From: Streptomyces hyaluromycini
GTDB lineage: Bacteria > Actinomycetota > Actinomycetes > Streptomycetales > Streptomycetaceae
Assembly: GCF_002217755.1 (NCBI RefSeq)
Contig: NZ_BCFL01000016.1
Coordinates: forward strand, 1,408,319 to 1,472,318
DNA length: 64,000 nucleotides
Direction of reading: 5' to 3'
Position 1 is the first letter of the stretch, and the number at the start of each line of letters is the position of its first letter. Positions 28,989-37,089 of this stretch are shown here, piece by piece. Below the pieces are notes generated by a model. That model was not told the origin of the DNA. It saw only the letters and a program-made list of their open reading frames with translations, and ran no database searches. The translations under genes and the position numbers were made by a program.

Positions 28989-29153
28989 TTATCGCGTCTC
29001 GCGGTGCGCAGTGTGCGCATTGCAACGCGGGCAGTGCTTCTTCATCTCAAGACGGTCCGGGTTGTTACGCCGGTTCTTCTTGGTGATGTAGTTCCGCTCC
29101 TTGCACTCCACGCAGGCCAGCGTGATCTTCGGGCGGACGTCGGTGGCAGCCAC
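28989..29153 (-). CDS. rpmG: 50S ribosomal protein L33 (zinc-ribbon form)
   Basis: 54 residues from GTG 29153 with AAGGAGC upstream. It contains CVEC and CPRC, the two CxxC pairs of the zinc-binding L33 form, and the basic block [19 protein letters not shown]. Streptomyces typically also carries a zinc-free paralog elsewhere that replaces this one under zinc starvation. It lies upstream of the HadA/HadB-like pair and downstream of tRNA-Met. Confidence 0.95.
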   Translation of the reverse strand: MAATDVRPKITLACVECKERNYITKKNRRNNPDRLEMKKHCPRCNAHTAHRETR

Positions 29154-29200
29154 GTGAGTGCTCCTTGACGAACGGGTGGGATGGTTTAACGCATAAAAGA

Positions 29201-29236
29201 GTAGCCGATCGAAGGACCGACCCCGCAATCGGCTAC
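29201..29236 (-). terminator. Intrinsic terminator of the tRNA-Thr/tRNA-Met unit
   Basis: On the minus strand, GTAGCCGAT (29236-29228) pairs with ATCGGCTAC (29209-29201) and is followed by CTCTTTTATGC, a short T-run. It lies 6 bp past the 3' end of tRNA-Met. Confidence 0.7.
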
Positions 29237-29242
29237 TGTCAG

Positions 29243-29315
29243 TAGCGGTGACCGGACTTGAACCGGTGACACAGCGATTATGAGCCGCTTGCTCTACCGA
29301 CTGAGCTACACCGCT
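29243..29315 (-). tRNA. tRNA-Met (CAT)
   Basis: Minus strand 29315-29243 (73 nt). The acceptor AGCGGTG pairs fully with CACCGCT, the anticodon loop is CTCATAA, and the T arm is CCGGTTCAAGTCCGG. The complete first acceptor pair (A-T) argues for elongator rather than initiator methionine tRNA. No CCA is encoded. Confidence 0.93.
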
Positions 29316-29361
29316 TTGATGAGATCGGCCCCCGTCTCGCGACGGGAACCTCTCACACCAG

Positions 29362-29434
29362 AGCCCCAATACGGAATCGAACCGTAGACCTTCTCCTTAC
29401 CATGGAGACGCTCTGCCGACTGAGCTATTGGGGC
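29362..29434 (-). tRNA. tRNA-Thr (GGT)
   Basis: Minus strand 29434-29362 (73 nt). The acceptor GCCCCAA pairs with TTGGGGC; the anticodon stem TCTCC/GGAGA encloses ATGGTAA (anticodon GGT), and the T loop is GGTTCGATTCC. It lies 46 bp upstream of tRNA-Met in the same unit. Confidence 0.93.
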
Positions 29435-29700
29435 GAGCGATGAAGACATTACACGCTCGGCCGCCGTTCACCCAAATCCGTTTCCCGCCGCCCTTCCAGG
29501 CCCCTTCCGCACGGCTCACGGCAGCCTCCCGGACCCCTTCCGGAACTCCCCGCACGCGCGCGGCCAACCGTTCCCCGCAGGTCCGACGGCTGCGGTACGA
29601 CTATTGCGCTCCTCCCCGCCGCACGCGGCTCGCCGTCCTAGGCTCGACTCACTCTGCGTGATCTTGAGTCCCATGCCTGGACCGACCCTCATGGAGCGCG

Positions 29701-30969
29701 ATGCCCGACAGCCAGCCGCAGCCGCCCTCGTCGTCGTCCGACCCGCAGGGTTCCTCGGGCCAGTCCGACCCGGCCGCGCTCCTGCTGTGCGGGGCGCGGC
29801 TCACCGACGGCCGGACCGTGGACGTACGGCTGGGCTGCGGACGCATCGAGGCGGTGGGTACGGCCGGCAGCCTGACACCGGGCCCGCCCCGCGCGGGCGG
29901 CACGCGTGTGGACCTGACCGGCTACCTGCTCCTCCCGGCCCCCGCCGAACCGCACGCCCACGGCGACACCGCGCTCTCCGCCGAACACGGCGGCCCCGTC
30001 TCCTACGAACCCGAGGACGTCCAGCGCCGCGCCACCGAGGCGGCCCTGCTCCAACTCGGGCACGGCGCGACGGCGGTGCGCGCGCACGTGCGCATGGGCG
30101 ACGTCCAGGGGCTCGGCGCCCTTGCCGCCGTCCTCCAGGCGCGCCGTTCGCTGCGCGGACTCGCGGAGCTCACGGCGGTCGCCATGCCACGCGTGCTGAC
30201 CGGGATCGCCGGCGCCGAGGGGCTCGCGATACTGCGGGACGCCGCGAAGATGGGCGCGTCCGTGGTGGGCGGCTGCCCGGACCTGGACCCCGATCCGACG
30301 GGCTATGCGGAAGCCGTCCTGGAGGTGGCCTCCGAACACGGCTGCCCTGTCGACCTGCACACGGACGCCGCCGATCCGGCCCGGCTGGCCAGGCTCGCGG
30401 CGATGGCCGGCGGAATGCGCCCCGGCGTGGTCCTCGGCCCGTGCGCCGGGCTCGCACGCCTGCCCGCCGAGGTGGCCGCGCGGGTCGCGGACCAGCTCGC
30501 CGCGGCCGGCATCACGGTGGTGTGCCTGCCACAGGGCGGCTGCGGCTCCGTCGACCGCCGCGGCACGGCCCCGGTACGGCTGTTGCGCGCGGCCGGGGTG
30601 CGGGTCGCCGCCGGCAGCGGCGCCCTGCGCGACCTGTCGAACCCCGTCGGCCGCGGCGACCCGCTGGAGGCGGCCTACCTCCTGGCCTCCCGCCACGGCC
30701 TGCGCCCCGAGGACGCCTACGACACCGTGAGCGCGGCCGCCCGCGCCGCCCTCGGCCTCCCCGAGGTCCGCGTGGAGGCCGGCTTCCCCGCCGAGCTCCT
30801 CGCCGTACGCGGCGACCACCTGGCCGGCGCGCTCTCCCTCGCCTACAGCCGGATCGTGGTGCACCGGGGGCGCGTGGTGGCACGCACGAGCGCAGTCCGC
30901 GAGTACTGCAACTCGGCGGTGGCGGCGGAGCTGGGCCTGCCGCGGCAGGGGCGGGGCGAGTTGTCCTGA
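29701..30969 (+). CDS. Amidohydrolase family protein, cytosine-deaminase-like (422 aa)
   Basis: An N-terminal beta-sandwich (LLCGARLTDGRTVDVRLGCGRIEAVG) precedes a TIM barrel. Metal-ligand motifs are PAPAEPHAHGD (HxH) and VDLHTDAAD (His plus substrate Glu-to-Asp position). AGSGALRDLSNPVGRGDPLEAAYLL resembles the cytosine deaminase C-terminal metal-aspartate region. The C-terminus returns to the small sandwich domain (GRVVARTSAV). It probably deaminates a cyclic amidine or base; the substrate is not fixed by the sequence. The first ~25 residues are Ser/Gln/Pro-rich and disordered. Confidence 0.75.
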   Translation: MPDSQPQPPSSSSDPQGSSGQSDPAALLLCGARLTDGRTVDVRLGCGRIEAVGTAGSLTPGPPRAGGTRVDLTGYLLLPAPAEPHAHGDTALSAEHGGPVSYEPEDVQRRATEAALLQLGHGATAVRAHVRMGDVQGLGALAAVLQARRSLRGLAELTAVAMPRVLTGIAGAEGLAILRDAAKMGASVVGGCPDLDPDPTGYAEAVLEVASEHGCPVDLHTDAADPARLARLAAMAGGMRPGVVLGPCAGLARLPAEVAARVADQLAAAGITVVCLPQGGCGSVDRRGTAPVRLLRAAGVRVAAGSGALRDLSNPVGRGDPLEAAYLLASRHGLRPEDAYDTVSAAARAALGLPEVRVEAGFPAELLAVRGDHLAGALSLAYSRIVVHRGRVVARTSAVREYCNSAVAAELGLPRQGRGELS

Positions 30970-31167
30970 GGGACGCGGGCGCGACGCGGGCGCATGGCGG
31001 AAGCGCGGGCGTCGGCGGGCAGGTGGGGCACGGGAGCGCGCGGCACGGAGCGAGGCGCCCCCGCAGGAAGCTCGAACCGGACGGGCGCGCTCGGTGGAAC
31101 CACGCGTGCGTGTGGGGCGCATGAAGTCGTGCGGCGGATGCGGGGCTTCGGGCGTACGGTCTGAGAC

Positions 31168-31824
31168 ATGCGCATTGTCATCGCTGGTGGTCATGGTCAG
31201 ATCGCGCTGCGGCTGGAGCGGCTGCTCTCCGCGCGCGGAGACGAGGTCGCTGGGATCATCCGGAGAGCCGAGCAGGGCGACGACCTGCGGGCGGCCGGTG
31301 CCGAACCGGTGCTGCTGGACCTGGAGTCGGCGTCGGTCGAGGAGGTCGCGACGCATCTGCAGGGAGCGGACGCGGCGGTGTTCGCGGCGGGCGCGGGCCC
31401 GGGCAGCGGTGCGGCCCGCAAGGAGACGGTCGACAAGGGCGCGGCGGTGCTGTTCGCGGACGCGGCCGTGCGCGCGGGCGTACGCCGTTTCGTGGTCGTC
31501 TCCGGAATGGGCGCGGACCCGGCGCACCAGGGTGACGAGGTCTTCGATGCGTACCTGCGGGCCAAGGGCGAGGCCGACGCGCATGTGACCCGGCAGAGTG
31601 CCCTGGACTGGACGATCCTGCGTCCCGGTGCGCTGACGGACACGCCGGGCACCGGTCTGGTACGTCTGGAGGCGCACACCGGCCGGGGTGCGGTCCCGCG
31701 CGACGACGTGGCCGCCGTACTCGCGGAGTTGGTGGACACCTCGGCGACGGCCGGCCTGACCCTGGAGCTGATCGGCGGGTCGACGCCGGTCACGGTGGCC
31801 GTGAAGTCGGTGGCCGGGAACTGA
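31168..31824 (+). CDS. NAD(P)-binding atypical SDR protein (218 aa)
   Basis: A Rossmann start (IVIAGGHGQIALRLERLL) with Gly-rich loop GGHGQI, then SDR_a5-type blocks: VFAAGAGPGSGAARKETVDKGAA, VRRFVVVSGMGAD, and ALDWTILRPGALTD. These are the hallmarks of the YwnB/YtfG-like group, which binds NAD(P) and acts as reductase or sensor. TACGGT 12 bp before the ATG could be a -10 hexamer of a very short-leader promoter. The function is unassigned. Confidence 0.8.
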   Translation: MRIVIAGGHGQIALRLERLLSARGDEVAGIIRRAEQGDDLRAAGAEPVLLDLESASVEEVATHLQGADAAVFAAGAGPGSGAARKETVDKGAAVLFADAAVRAGVRRFVVVSGMGADPAHQGDEVFDAYLRAKGEADAHVTRQSALDWTILRPGALTDTPGTGLVRLEAHTGRGAVPRDDVAAVLAELVDTSATAGLTLELIGGSTPVTVAVKSVAGN

Positions 31825-31834
31825 GTTCCCGTTC

Positions 31835-32047
31835 TCAGAACAACGGCAGTTGTCCGGGGAACTCGGGCACGACGTAACCGTCCAACACGGGCTGTACGGC
31901 ATCGATCCGGGCCTGCTGCCGCGAGCCCGAGCACGAGACCAGTTCCCCGTTCTCACGCGCCCCGGGCGGGTCGTGCCGCGTGAAACGGCCCGCCACGACG
32001 GCGATTTCACGGCGGCACACCGGGCAGGTTCTACGTAGGGAGGACAT
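31835..32047 (-). CDS. Small CxxC protein of unknown function (70 aa)
   Basis: ATG 32047 begins MSSLRRTCPVCRREIAVVAG. A CPVC knuckle is followed by FTRHDPPGARENGELVSCSGSRQ, which supplies a third cysteine, and a conserved-looking C-terminus (PVLDGYVVPEFPGQLPLF). It looks like a small zinc-ribbon-type protein. The function is unknown. It converges on the NAD(P)-binding gene with 10 bp between stops. Confidence 0.7.
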   Translation of the reverse strand: MSSLRRTCPVCRREIAVVAGRFTRHDPPGARENGELVSCSGSRQQARIDAVQPVLDGYVVPEFPGQLPLF

Positions 32048-32202
32048 GCGTTCAGTGTGCCCCGGAGCGTGGCCCACACGACGGTCCACCGGCCCGCGGC
32101 CGCAGCACCGCCGAAGCACCTACATGATCTTCATCACGCCTTCGCATGCCCCCGCGTCCACGCGGCCCGGTTCCCCGTGAAGGCGTACACACGGACACAT
32201 GA

Positions 32203-32246
32203 CGAAGGGCCCGTGACCTGCTCGACAGCAGGTCACGGGCCCTTCG
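32203..32246. terminator. Terminator after tRNA-Tyr
   Basis: A perfect 20-bp stem (CGAAGGGCCCGTGACCTGCT, 32203-32222) pairs with 32227-32246 around a CGAC loop. It lies 9 bp past the 3' end of tRNA-Tyr. Confidence 0.85.
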
Positions 32247-32254
32247 TTCCCGTG

Positions 32255-32336
32255 TGGCGGCGCCAGGATTCGAACCTGGGAAGGCTGAGCCGGCAGATTT
32301 ACAGTCTGCTCCCTTTGGCCGCTCGGGCACACCGCC
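32255..32336 (-). tRNA. tRNA-Tyr (GTA)
   Basis: Minus strand 32336-32255 (82 nt), a class II tRNA with a long variable arm. The acceptor GGCGGTG pairs with CGCCGCC, the anticodon loop is CTGTAAA (anticodon GTA), and the T arm is CCAGGTTCGAATCCTGG. No CCA is encoded. Confidence 0.94.
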
Positions 32337-32563
32337 GGGGTTTTGCCACCAGCTCGAACCGCTTTCTGGCGGTGCTCCCTGGCAACGACGTAAACAATAC
32401 CCGATCCACAGGGGTGCTCCGCCACCCGATTGATCGCCGCCCGCGGGACGCGGGATGGCTAGGCTGGTGAGGATGCGGCCCGGTCCCCGCACCGGGCTCG
32501 GCGGCTGCCGCCGCGCGCCGGAACGCATCCCGTTACGCCCCCCGATACAAGGAGCCACAGGAC

Positions 32564-33052
32564 ATGGCCGACTCCAGTTTCGACATCGTCTCGAAGGTCG
32601 AGCGGCAGGAGGTCGACAACGCCCTCAACCAGGCCGCCAAGGAGGTCTCGCAGCGCTACGACTTCAAGGGTGTGGACGCCTCGATCGCCTGGTCCGGCGA
32701 GAAGATCCTGATGCAGGCGAACTCCGAGGAGCGGGTCAAGGCGATCCTCGACGTCTTCCAGTCGAAGCTGATCAAGCGTGGCATCTCGCTGAAGGCGCTG
32801 GACGCGGGTGAGCCGCAGCTCTCCGGCAAGGAGTACAAGATCTTCGCGTCGATCGAGGAGGGCATCTCCCAGGAGAACGCGAAGAAGGTCGCGAAGATCA
32901 TCCGCGACGAGGGCCCCAAGGGTGTCAAGGCCCAGGTCCAGGGCGACGAACTGCGTGTCAGCTCCAAGAGCCGCGACGACCTCCAGGTCGTGATCGCGCT
33001 CCTGAAGGGCCAGGACTTCGACTTCGCGCTCCAGTTCGTGAACTACCGGTAG
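32564..33052 (+). CDS. yajQ: YajQ family nucleotide-binding protein (162 aa)
   Basis: 162 residues, the family's usual length. It has the twin ferredoxin-like fold signature: [36 protein letters not shown] at the start and [38 protein letters not shown] at the end. YajQ binds cyclic di-GMP and other nucleotides in some bacteria; the role in Streptomyces is not established. A bidirectional hairpin at 33067-33110 follows directly. Confidence 0.93.
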   Translation: MADSSFDIVSKVERQEVDNALNQAAKEVSQRYDFKGVDASIAWSGEKILMQANSEERVKAILDVFQSKLIKRGISLKALDAGEPQLSGKEYKIFASIEEGISQENAKKVAKIIRDEGPKGVKAQVQGDELRVSSKSRDDLQVVIALLKGQDFDFALQFVNYR

Positions 33053-33066
33053 GCAGCGCCGTCGAA

Positions 33067-33110
33067 GCACGAGAAGGGCGGGTACCTCGTGGTGCCCGCC
33101 CTTCCCGTGC
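33067..33110. terminator. Bidirectional terminator between yajQ and the GlsB-like gene
   Basis: GCACG-a-GAAGGGCGGGTACC pairs with GGTGCCCGCCCTTC-c-CGTGC around TCGT (33067-33110). It lies 14 bp past yajQ and 31 bp past the opposing stop. Confidence 0.82.
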
Positions 33111-33141
33111 CCTCTCGTGCGCCGGCTCCGGCCGGGGGTGG

Positions 33142-33408
33142 TCAGTCGCGCGAGTTGCCGAACAGGATGCGATAGGCGATCAGCAGGACCAGCGAGCCGC
33201 CGATCGCGGCCGCCCAGGTCGCGCCGTCGTAGAAGTTCTTGGTGATCGGGTGGTCCAGCCAGCGGGCCGATATCCAGCCGCCGAGGAACGCACCCACGAT
33301 GCCGATGAGGGTCGTGCCGATGAAGCCGCCCGGGTCGCGTCCCGGCAGCAGGACCTTGGCGATGGCGCCGGCCAACAGTCCCAGGATGATCCAGCTGATG
33401 ATGCCCAT
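33142..33408 (-). CDS. GlsB/YeaQ/YmgE family membrane protein (88 aa)
   Basis: ATG 33408 begins MGIISWIILGLLAGAIAKVLLPGRDPGGFIGT. Three glycine-rich membrane helices contain the family's LLPGRDPGG and GIVGAFLGGWI patterns. These small transglycosylase-associated proteins are stress-linked in other bacteria. It converges on yajQ across a shared terminator. Confidence 0.85.
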   Translation of the reverse strand: MGIISWIILGLLAGAIAKVLLPGRDPGGFIGTTLIGIVGAFLGGWISARWLDHPITKNFYDGATWAAAIGGSLVLLIAYRILFGNSRD

Positions 33409-33610
33409 GACCTGAACCTGCCCTTCCGCGCTGTGTTCGCACTGTTCCGGCCCTGTGACTTCGGTCTGGGCCGGCTGTGCCGGACGGGTTGCGCCGGACG
33501 GGCTGTCCGAGCCGTCCATATGTGTCCGTCGCGCGTGTGTTCGTGCCTTGTCGATGACGAGGACGCCTGGGCGACACTGCGCGGTTGCGGTGATCAGTAG
33601 GGTGCGGTTC

Positions 33611-34855
33611 GTGGTTTCCTCCTCTTCCGGTCTGCGGCGCACGCTGGGCGTGCGCGACGCCGTGGTCGTCGGACTCGGCTCGATGGTCGGGGCCGGCGTG
33701 TTCTCCGCCCTGGGTCCCGCGGCCCGCGCGGCCGGGTCCGGGCTGCTTCCCGGTCTGGCCGTCGCCGCCCTGGTCGCCTACTGCAACGCCCTGTCCTCGG
33801 CGCGCCTGGCCGCGCGGTACCCGCAGTCGGGCGGCACCTACGTGTACGGGCGGGAGCGGCTCGGCGCCTTCTGGGGGTATCTCGCTGGCTGGGCGTTCGT
33901 CGTCGGCAAGACGGCGTCCTGCGCCGCGATGGCGCTCACCGTGGGCGCGTACGTCTGGCCGGGGCAGGCGCACGCGGTGGCGGTCGCGGCCGTGGTGGCG
34001 CTGACCGCCGTGAACTACGGCGGCATCCAGAAGTCGGCCTGGCTGACGCGGGTGATCGTGGCCGTGGTGCTGGCGGTCCTCGCTTCCGTGGTGGTCGTGT
34101 GCCTGACGTCCGGGGCGGCGGACGCGGGGCGGCTGGACATCGGGCTGTCGTCGGGCGTGGGCGGGGTGCTTCAGGCGGCCGGCCTGCTGTTCTTCGCGTT
34201 CGCCGGGTACGCGCGGATCGCGACCCTCGGCGAGGAGGTGCGGGATCCGGCGCACACCATCCCGCGTGCGATCCCGCTGGCCCTGGGGATCACGCTGGTC
34301 GTGTACGCGTGGGTGGCGGTGGCCGCGCTCTCGGTGCTGGGCACGGACGGGCTCGGGCGGGCGGCCGCGCCGCTGGCCGACGCGGTGCGGGCGGCCGGGG
34401 CGCCGGGGCTGGTGCCCGTGGTGCGGGCGGGGGCCGCGGTGGCCGCGCTCGGCTCGCTGCTGGCCCTGATCCTGGGCGTGTCGCGGACGACGCTGGCCAT
34501 GGCCCGCGACGGTCATCTGCCTCCGGCGCTGGCCGCCGTGCACCCGCGTTTCCAGGTCCCGCACCGCGCCGAACTGGCCGTCGGCGCGGTGGTCGCCGTG
34601 GTCGCGGCGACCGCGGACGTCCGGGGGGCCATCGGGTTCTCCTCCTTCGGTGTGCTGGCGTACTACGCGGTGGCCAACGCCTCGGCGTGGACGCTGGATC
34701 CGGCGCCGCGGGCGCGGCTGGTTCCGGTGGTGGGACTGCTGGGGTGCGTGATCCTCGCGTTCGCGCTGCCGGTGACGTCGGTGGCCACGGGGGCGGCCGT
34801 ACTGGCGGTGGGTGCGGCGGCGTACGCCGTACGGCGGTGGACTGCGGCCCGGTAG
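33611..34855 (+). CDS. APC family amino acid permease (414 aa)
   Basis: About 11-12 hydrophobic helices. The first bears the unwound-helix signature (VVGLGSMVGAGVFSALGPAARAAGSG) typical of APC transporters. FFAFAGYARIATLGEEVRDPAHTIPRAIP around residues 195-225 is the second family signature, and a SRTTLAMARDGHLPP loop lies near 300. GTG 33611 is chosen; GTG 33602 is equally in frame. It probably takes up an amino acid by cation symport, but the substrate is unknown. Confidence 0.82.
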   Translation: MVSSSSGLRRTLGVRDAVVVGLGSMVGAGVFSALGPAARAAGSGLLPGLAVAALVAYCNALSSARLAARYPQSGGTYVYGRERLGAFWGYLAGWAFVVGKTASCAAMALTVGAYVWPGQAHAVAVAAVVALTAVNYGGIQKSAWLTRVIVAVVLAVLASVVVVCLTSGAADAGRLDIGLSSGVGGVLQAAGLLFFAFAGYARIATLGEEVRDPAHTIPRAIPLALGITLVVYAWVAVAALSVLGTDGLGRAAAPLADAVRAAGAPGLVPVVRAGAAVAALGSLLALILGVSRTTLAMARDGHLPPALAAVHPRFQVPHRAELAVGAVVAVVAATADVRGAIGFSSFGVLAYYAVANASAWTLDPAPRARLVPVVGLLGCVILAFALPVTSVATGAAVLAVGAAAYAVRRWTAAR

Positions 34856-34928
34856 CCACGGTGACCGCTACCGCTGCCGCGGCCTCCGGCGCAGGACGGT
34901 GGCGGCCGCGCTCGAAAGGTCCCGTCTC

Positions 34929-35495
34929 TCAGGAGGTCTGCTGCGGGGCCGTGCGTATCCGGAAGTCGGCCCAGGGCGCCAGGTCCGTGCCCTCGTCGGT
35001 CTCCTCGTACCAGCCCGTGCCCTCCAGCCATACGCACAGCCAGTCGGTGAGGCTGGGCGCGTCCACGAACCAGGCGCCGTCGGCGTCGTCGGCGTTCGGC
35101 TCGTAGAGCAGGACCGTGGCCTGCGGGGTCCGGCAGTCCACGCACGCGTACATACCGCAACCCCAGTGGGATATCGGCAGGATGCCCTCGGGCCAGGGCC
35201 AGTCCGGGTTCCTGCGGCCGTACTCACGGTTGCTGAGGTACTGGGCGACGGCGGCCGGTTCACCCGAGGGCGCTGCGTCGAGCAGGGGCAGCAGGCCGTA
35301 CGACGGGCCGAAGCCGCCGTCGCCCACTCGCTCGTAGAGCGCGGCGAGGAGGGGCGGCAGAGGGAAGCCCAGGGCCTGACCGGCGCGGTCGAGCGTGGCG
35401 GCGTCGACGGGCGCGGGGAGCGAAGGCCAGCCCCACGGGCGGGAGTTGCGGGCCTGCTCGGTCACCCGTGTCAGCAACTGCTCGATCTCGGTCAT
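34929..35495 (-). CDS. SUKH (SMI1/KNR4) family protein (188 aa)
   Basis: Conserved SUKH core: RPWGWPSLPAPVDAATLDRAGQALGFPLPPLLAALYERVGDGGFGPSYGLLPL, including the W and G motifs of the family, then ILPISHWGCGMYACVDCRT and a Trp-rich C-terminus. SUKH proteins often act as immunity proteins or regulators in toxin systems; no toxin gene is visible beside it, so a stand-alone role is equally likely. Two DnaA boxes lie upstream, 41-79 bp from its start. Confidence 0.78.
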   Translation of the reverse strand: MTEIEQLLTRVTEQARNSRPWGWPSLPAPVDAATLDRAGQALGFPLPPLLAALYERVGDGGFGPSYGLLPLLDAAPSGEPAAVAQYLSNREYGRRNPDWPWPEGILPISHWGCGMYACVDCRTPQATVLLYEPNADDADGAWFVDAPSLTDWLCVWLEGTGWYEETDEGTDLAPWADFRIRTAPQQTS

Positions 35496-35535
35496 GGCTT
35501 CATGATGCAGGCCGCCACTGACAACCGGGCCGGCC

Positions 35536-35574
35536 TGTGGACAACCTCCCGCCGACGCTCCGGCCTGTGGACAA
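35536..35574. promoter_or_regulatory. Pair of Streptomyces-type DnaA boxes
   Basis: TGTGGACAA (reverse complement TTGTCCACA) occurs at 35536-35544 and 35566-35574 in the same orientation, exactly 30 bp apart, embedded in a repeated CGGCCTGTGGACAAC. Streptomyces DnaA prefers TTGTCCACA. They lie in the yccF-SUKH spacer. Confidence 0.6.
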
Positions 35575-35630
35575 CTCCTCGGCCGGAGACGTCGGATGAG
35601 GTCGGTTTTCTTTGGGGGGACGAGGAGCGG

Positions 35631-36023
35631 TCAGCGGGTCGCGAACGGCTGGTCCGTGGGAACGATCTCGCGTCCGAGCGGGAGCAGGGAGACCGGGATC
35701 AGCTTGAAGTTGGCGATGCCGAACGGGATCCCGATGATCGTCAGGCACATGGCGATGCCGGTGACGATGTGGGCGAGGGCCAGCCACCAGCCCGCGAGGA
35801 CCAGCCACAGGACATTGCCGATGCAGGACGGGGCACCCGCGTCGCGTCGCTCCACGGTCGTGTACCCGAAGGGCCACAGGGCGTACACGCCGATACGGAA
35901 CGCCGCTATGCCAAATGGAATACCGATGATCGTGATGCAGAGGATCACGCCCGCGAGCAGGTAGCCGAGGAACAGCCAGAAGCCGCTCAGGACGAGCCAA
36001 ATGATGTTCAGGATGGTCTTCAC
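35631..36023 (-). CDS. YccF domain-containing membrane protein (130 aa)
   Basis: GTG 36023 ([23 protein letters not shown]). The sequence holds two YccF repeats, each ending in the family motif [10 protein letters not shown] (about residues 31-40 and 95-105), with four hydrophobic stretches. It overlaps the htpX stop by 4 bp (GTGA), so the pair is translationally coupled; both are membrane-stress-type genes. Biochemical function is unknown. Confidence 0.85.
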   Translation of the reverse strand: MKTILNIIWLVLSGFWLFLGYLLAGVILCITIIGIPFGIAAFRIGVYALWPFGYTTVERRDAGAPSCIGNVLWLVLAGWWLALAHIVTGIAMCLTIIGIPFGIANFKLIPVSLLPLGREIVPTDQPFATR

Positions 36024-36883
36024 TGCGGGCGACCTGCCATCTTCTCTAGCCGGGCGATCCGTTCCGCCATGGGCGGGTGCGTCGAGAACATCTTGGACAG
36101 TCCCTGGCCCGGACGGAAGGGGTTCGCGATCATCATGTGGCTCGCGGTCTCGATCCGGGGCTCGGGGGGCAGCGGGAGTTGCTTGGTGCCGGCGTCCAGC
36201 TTGCGCAGGGCGCTGGCGAGGGCGAGCGGGTCCCCGGTGAGCTGGGCGCCGGAGGCGTCCGCCTCGTACTCCCGGGAGCGGCTGATGGCGAGCTGGATGA
36301 GGCTGGCGGCGAGCGGGCCCAGGATCATGATCAGCAGCAGGCCGAGGAAGCCGGGGCCGTCGTCGTCGTCCGAACGGCCGACCGGGATCAGCCACGCGAA
36401 GTTGACCAGGAACATGATCACCGAGGCGAGGGCGCCGGCGACCGACGAGATGAGGATGTCGCGGTTGTAGACGTGGCTGAGTTCGTGGCCGATGACACCG
36501 CGCAGTTCACGCTCGTCCAGGATGCGCAGGATGCCCTCCGTGCAGCACACGGCGGCGTTGCGCGGATTGCGGCCCGTGGCGAAGGCGTTCGGTGCCTCCG
36601 TCGGGGAGATGTACAGGCGGGGCATGGGCTGGCGGGCCTGGGTGGAGAGGTCGCGGACCATCCGGTACAGGGCCGGGGCCTCGAATTCGCTCACCGGGCG
36701 CGCGCGCATCGCGCGTAGCGCCAGTTTGTCGCTGTTCCAGTACGCGTACGCGTTCGTCCCGAGGGCGACGAGGACCGCGACGATCAGACCCGTTCGGCCG
36801 AAGAAGCTGCCGATGACGATGATGAGTGCCGACAGTCCCCCGAGGAGAACTGCGGTCCTGAGCCCGTTGTGCCGGCGGTGCAC
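36020..36883 (-). CDS. htpX: Membrane zinc metalloprotease HtpX
   Basis: 287 residues, the usual length. Two N-terminal membrane helices (about 10-45) precede the M48 zinc motif HELSH at 133-137; the third ligand glutamate lies in [15 protein letters not shown]. Further membrane segments follow. HtpX degrades misfolded membrane proteins with FtsH. The product of the coupled downstream gene, YccF, is also membrane-bound. ATG 36883 is used. Confidence 0.93.
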   Translation of the reverse strand: MHRRHNGLRTAVLLGGLSALIIVIGSFFGRTGLIVAVLVALGTNAYAYWNSDKLALRAMRARPVSEFEAPALYRMVRDLSTQARQPMPRLYISPTEAPNAFATGRNPRNAAVCCTEGILRILDERELRGVIGHELSHVYNRDILISSVAGALASVIMFLVNFAWLIPVGRSDDDDGPGFLGLLLIMILGPLAASLIQLAISRSREYEADASGAQLTGDPLALASALRKLDAGTKQLPLPPEPRIETASHMMIANPFRPGQGLSKMFSTHPPMAERIARLEKMAGRPQ

Positions 36884-37089
36884 GGTACGCCCTCCAAGTC
36901 GTGCGGCAGGGGAACCCTTTGCCTGCGGTGCTGCCTTCCGATCTGCGATGCCACCGGTGTCGTGGTGTCACGTCCAGTGGACCCTTTCGCACTGGTCAAC
37001 GCCAGGCGACGGCCACTAGTTCCCTTGTGCCCGCTGTGCGCCGGGTGAGCCGTCCGGGTGAGAGCCGCACCGGGCGCGCGTGGCGAACG

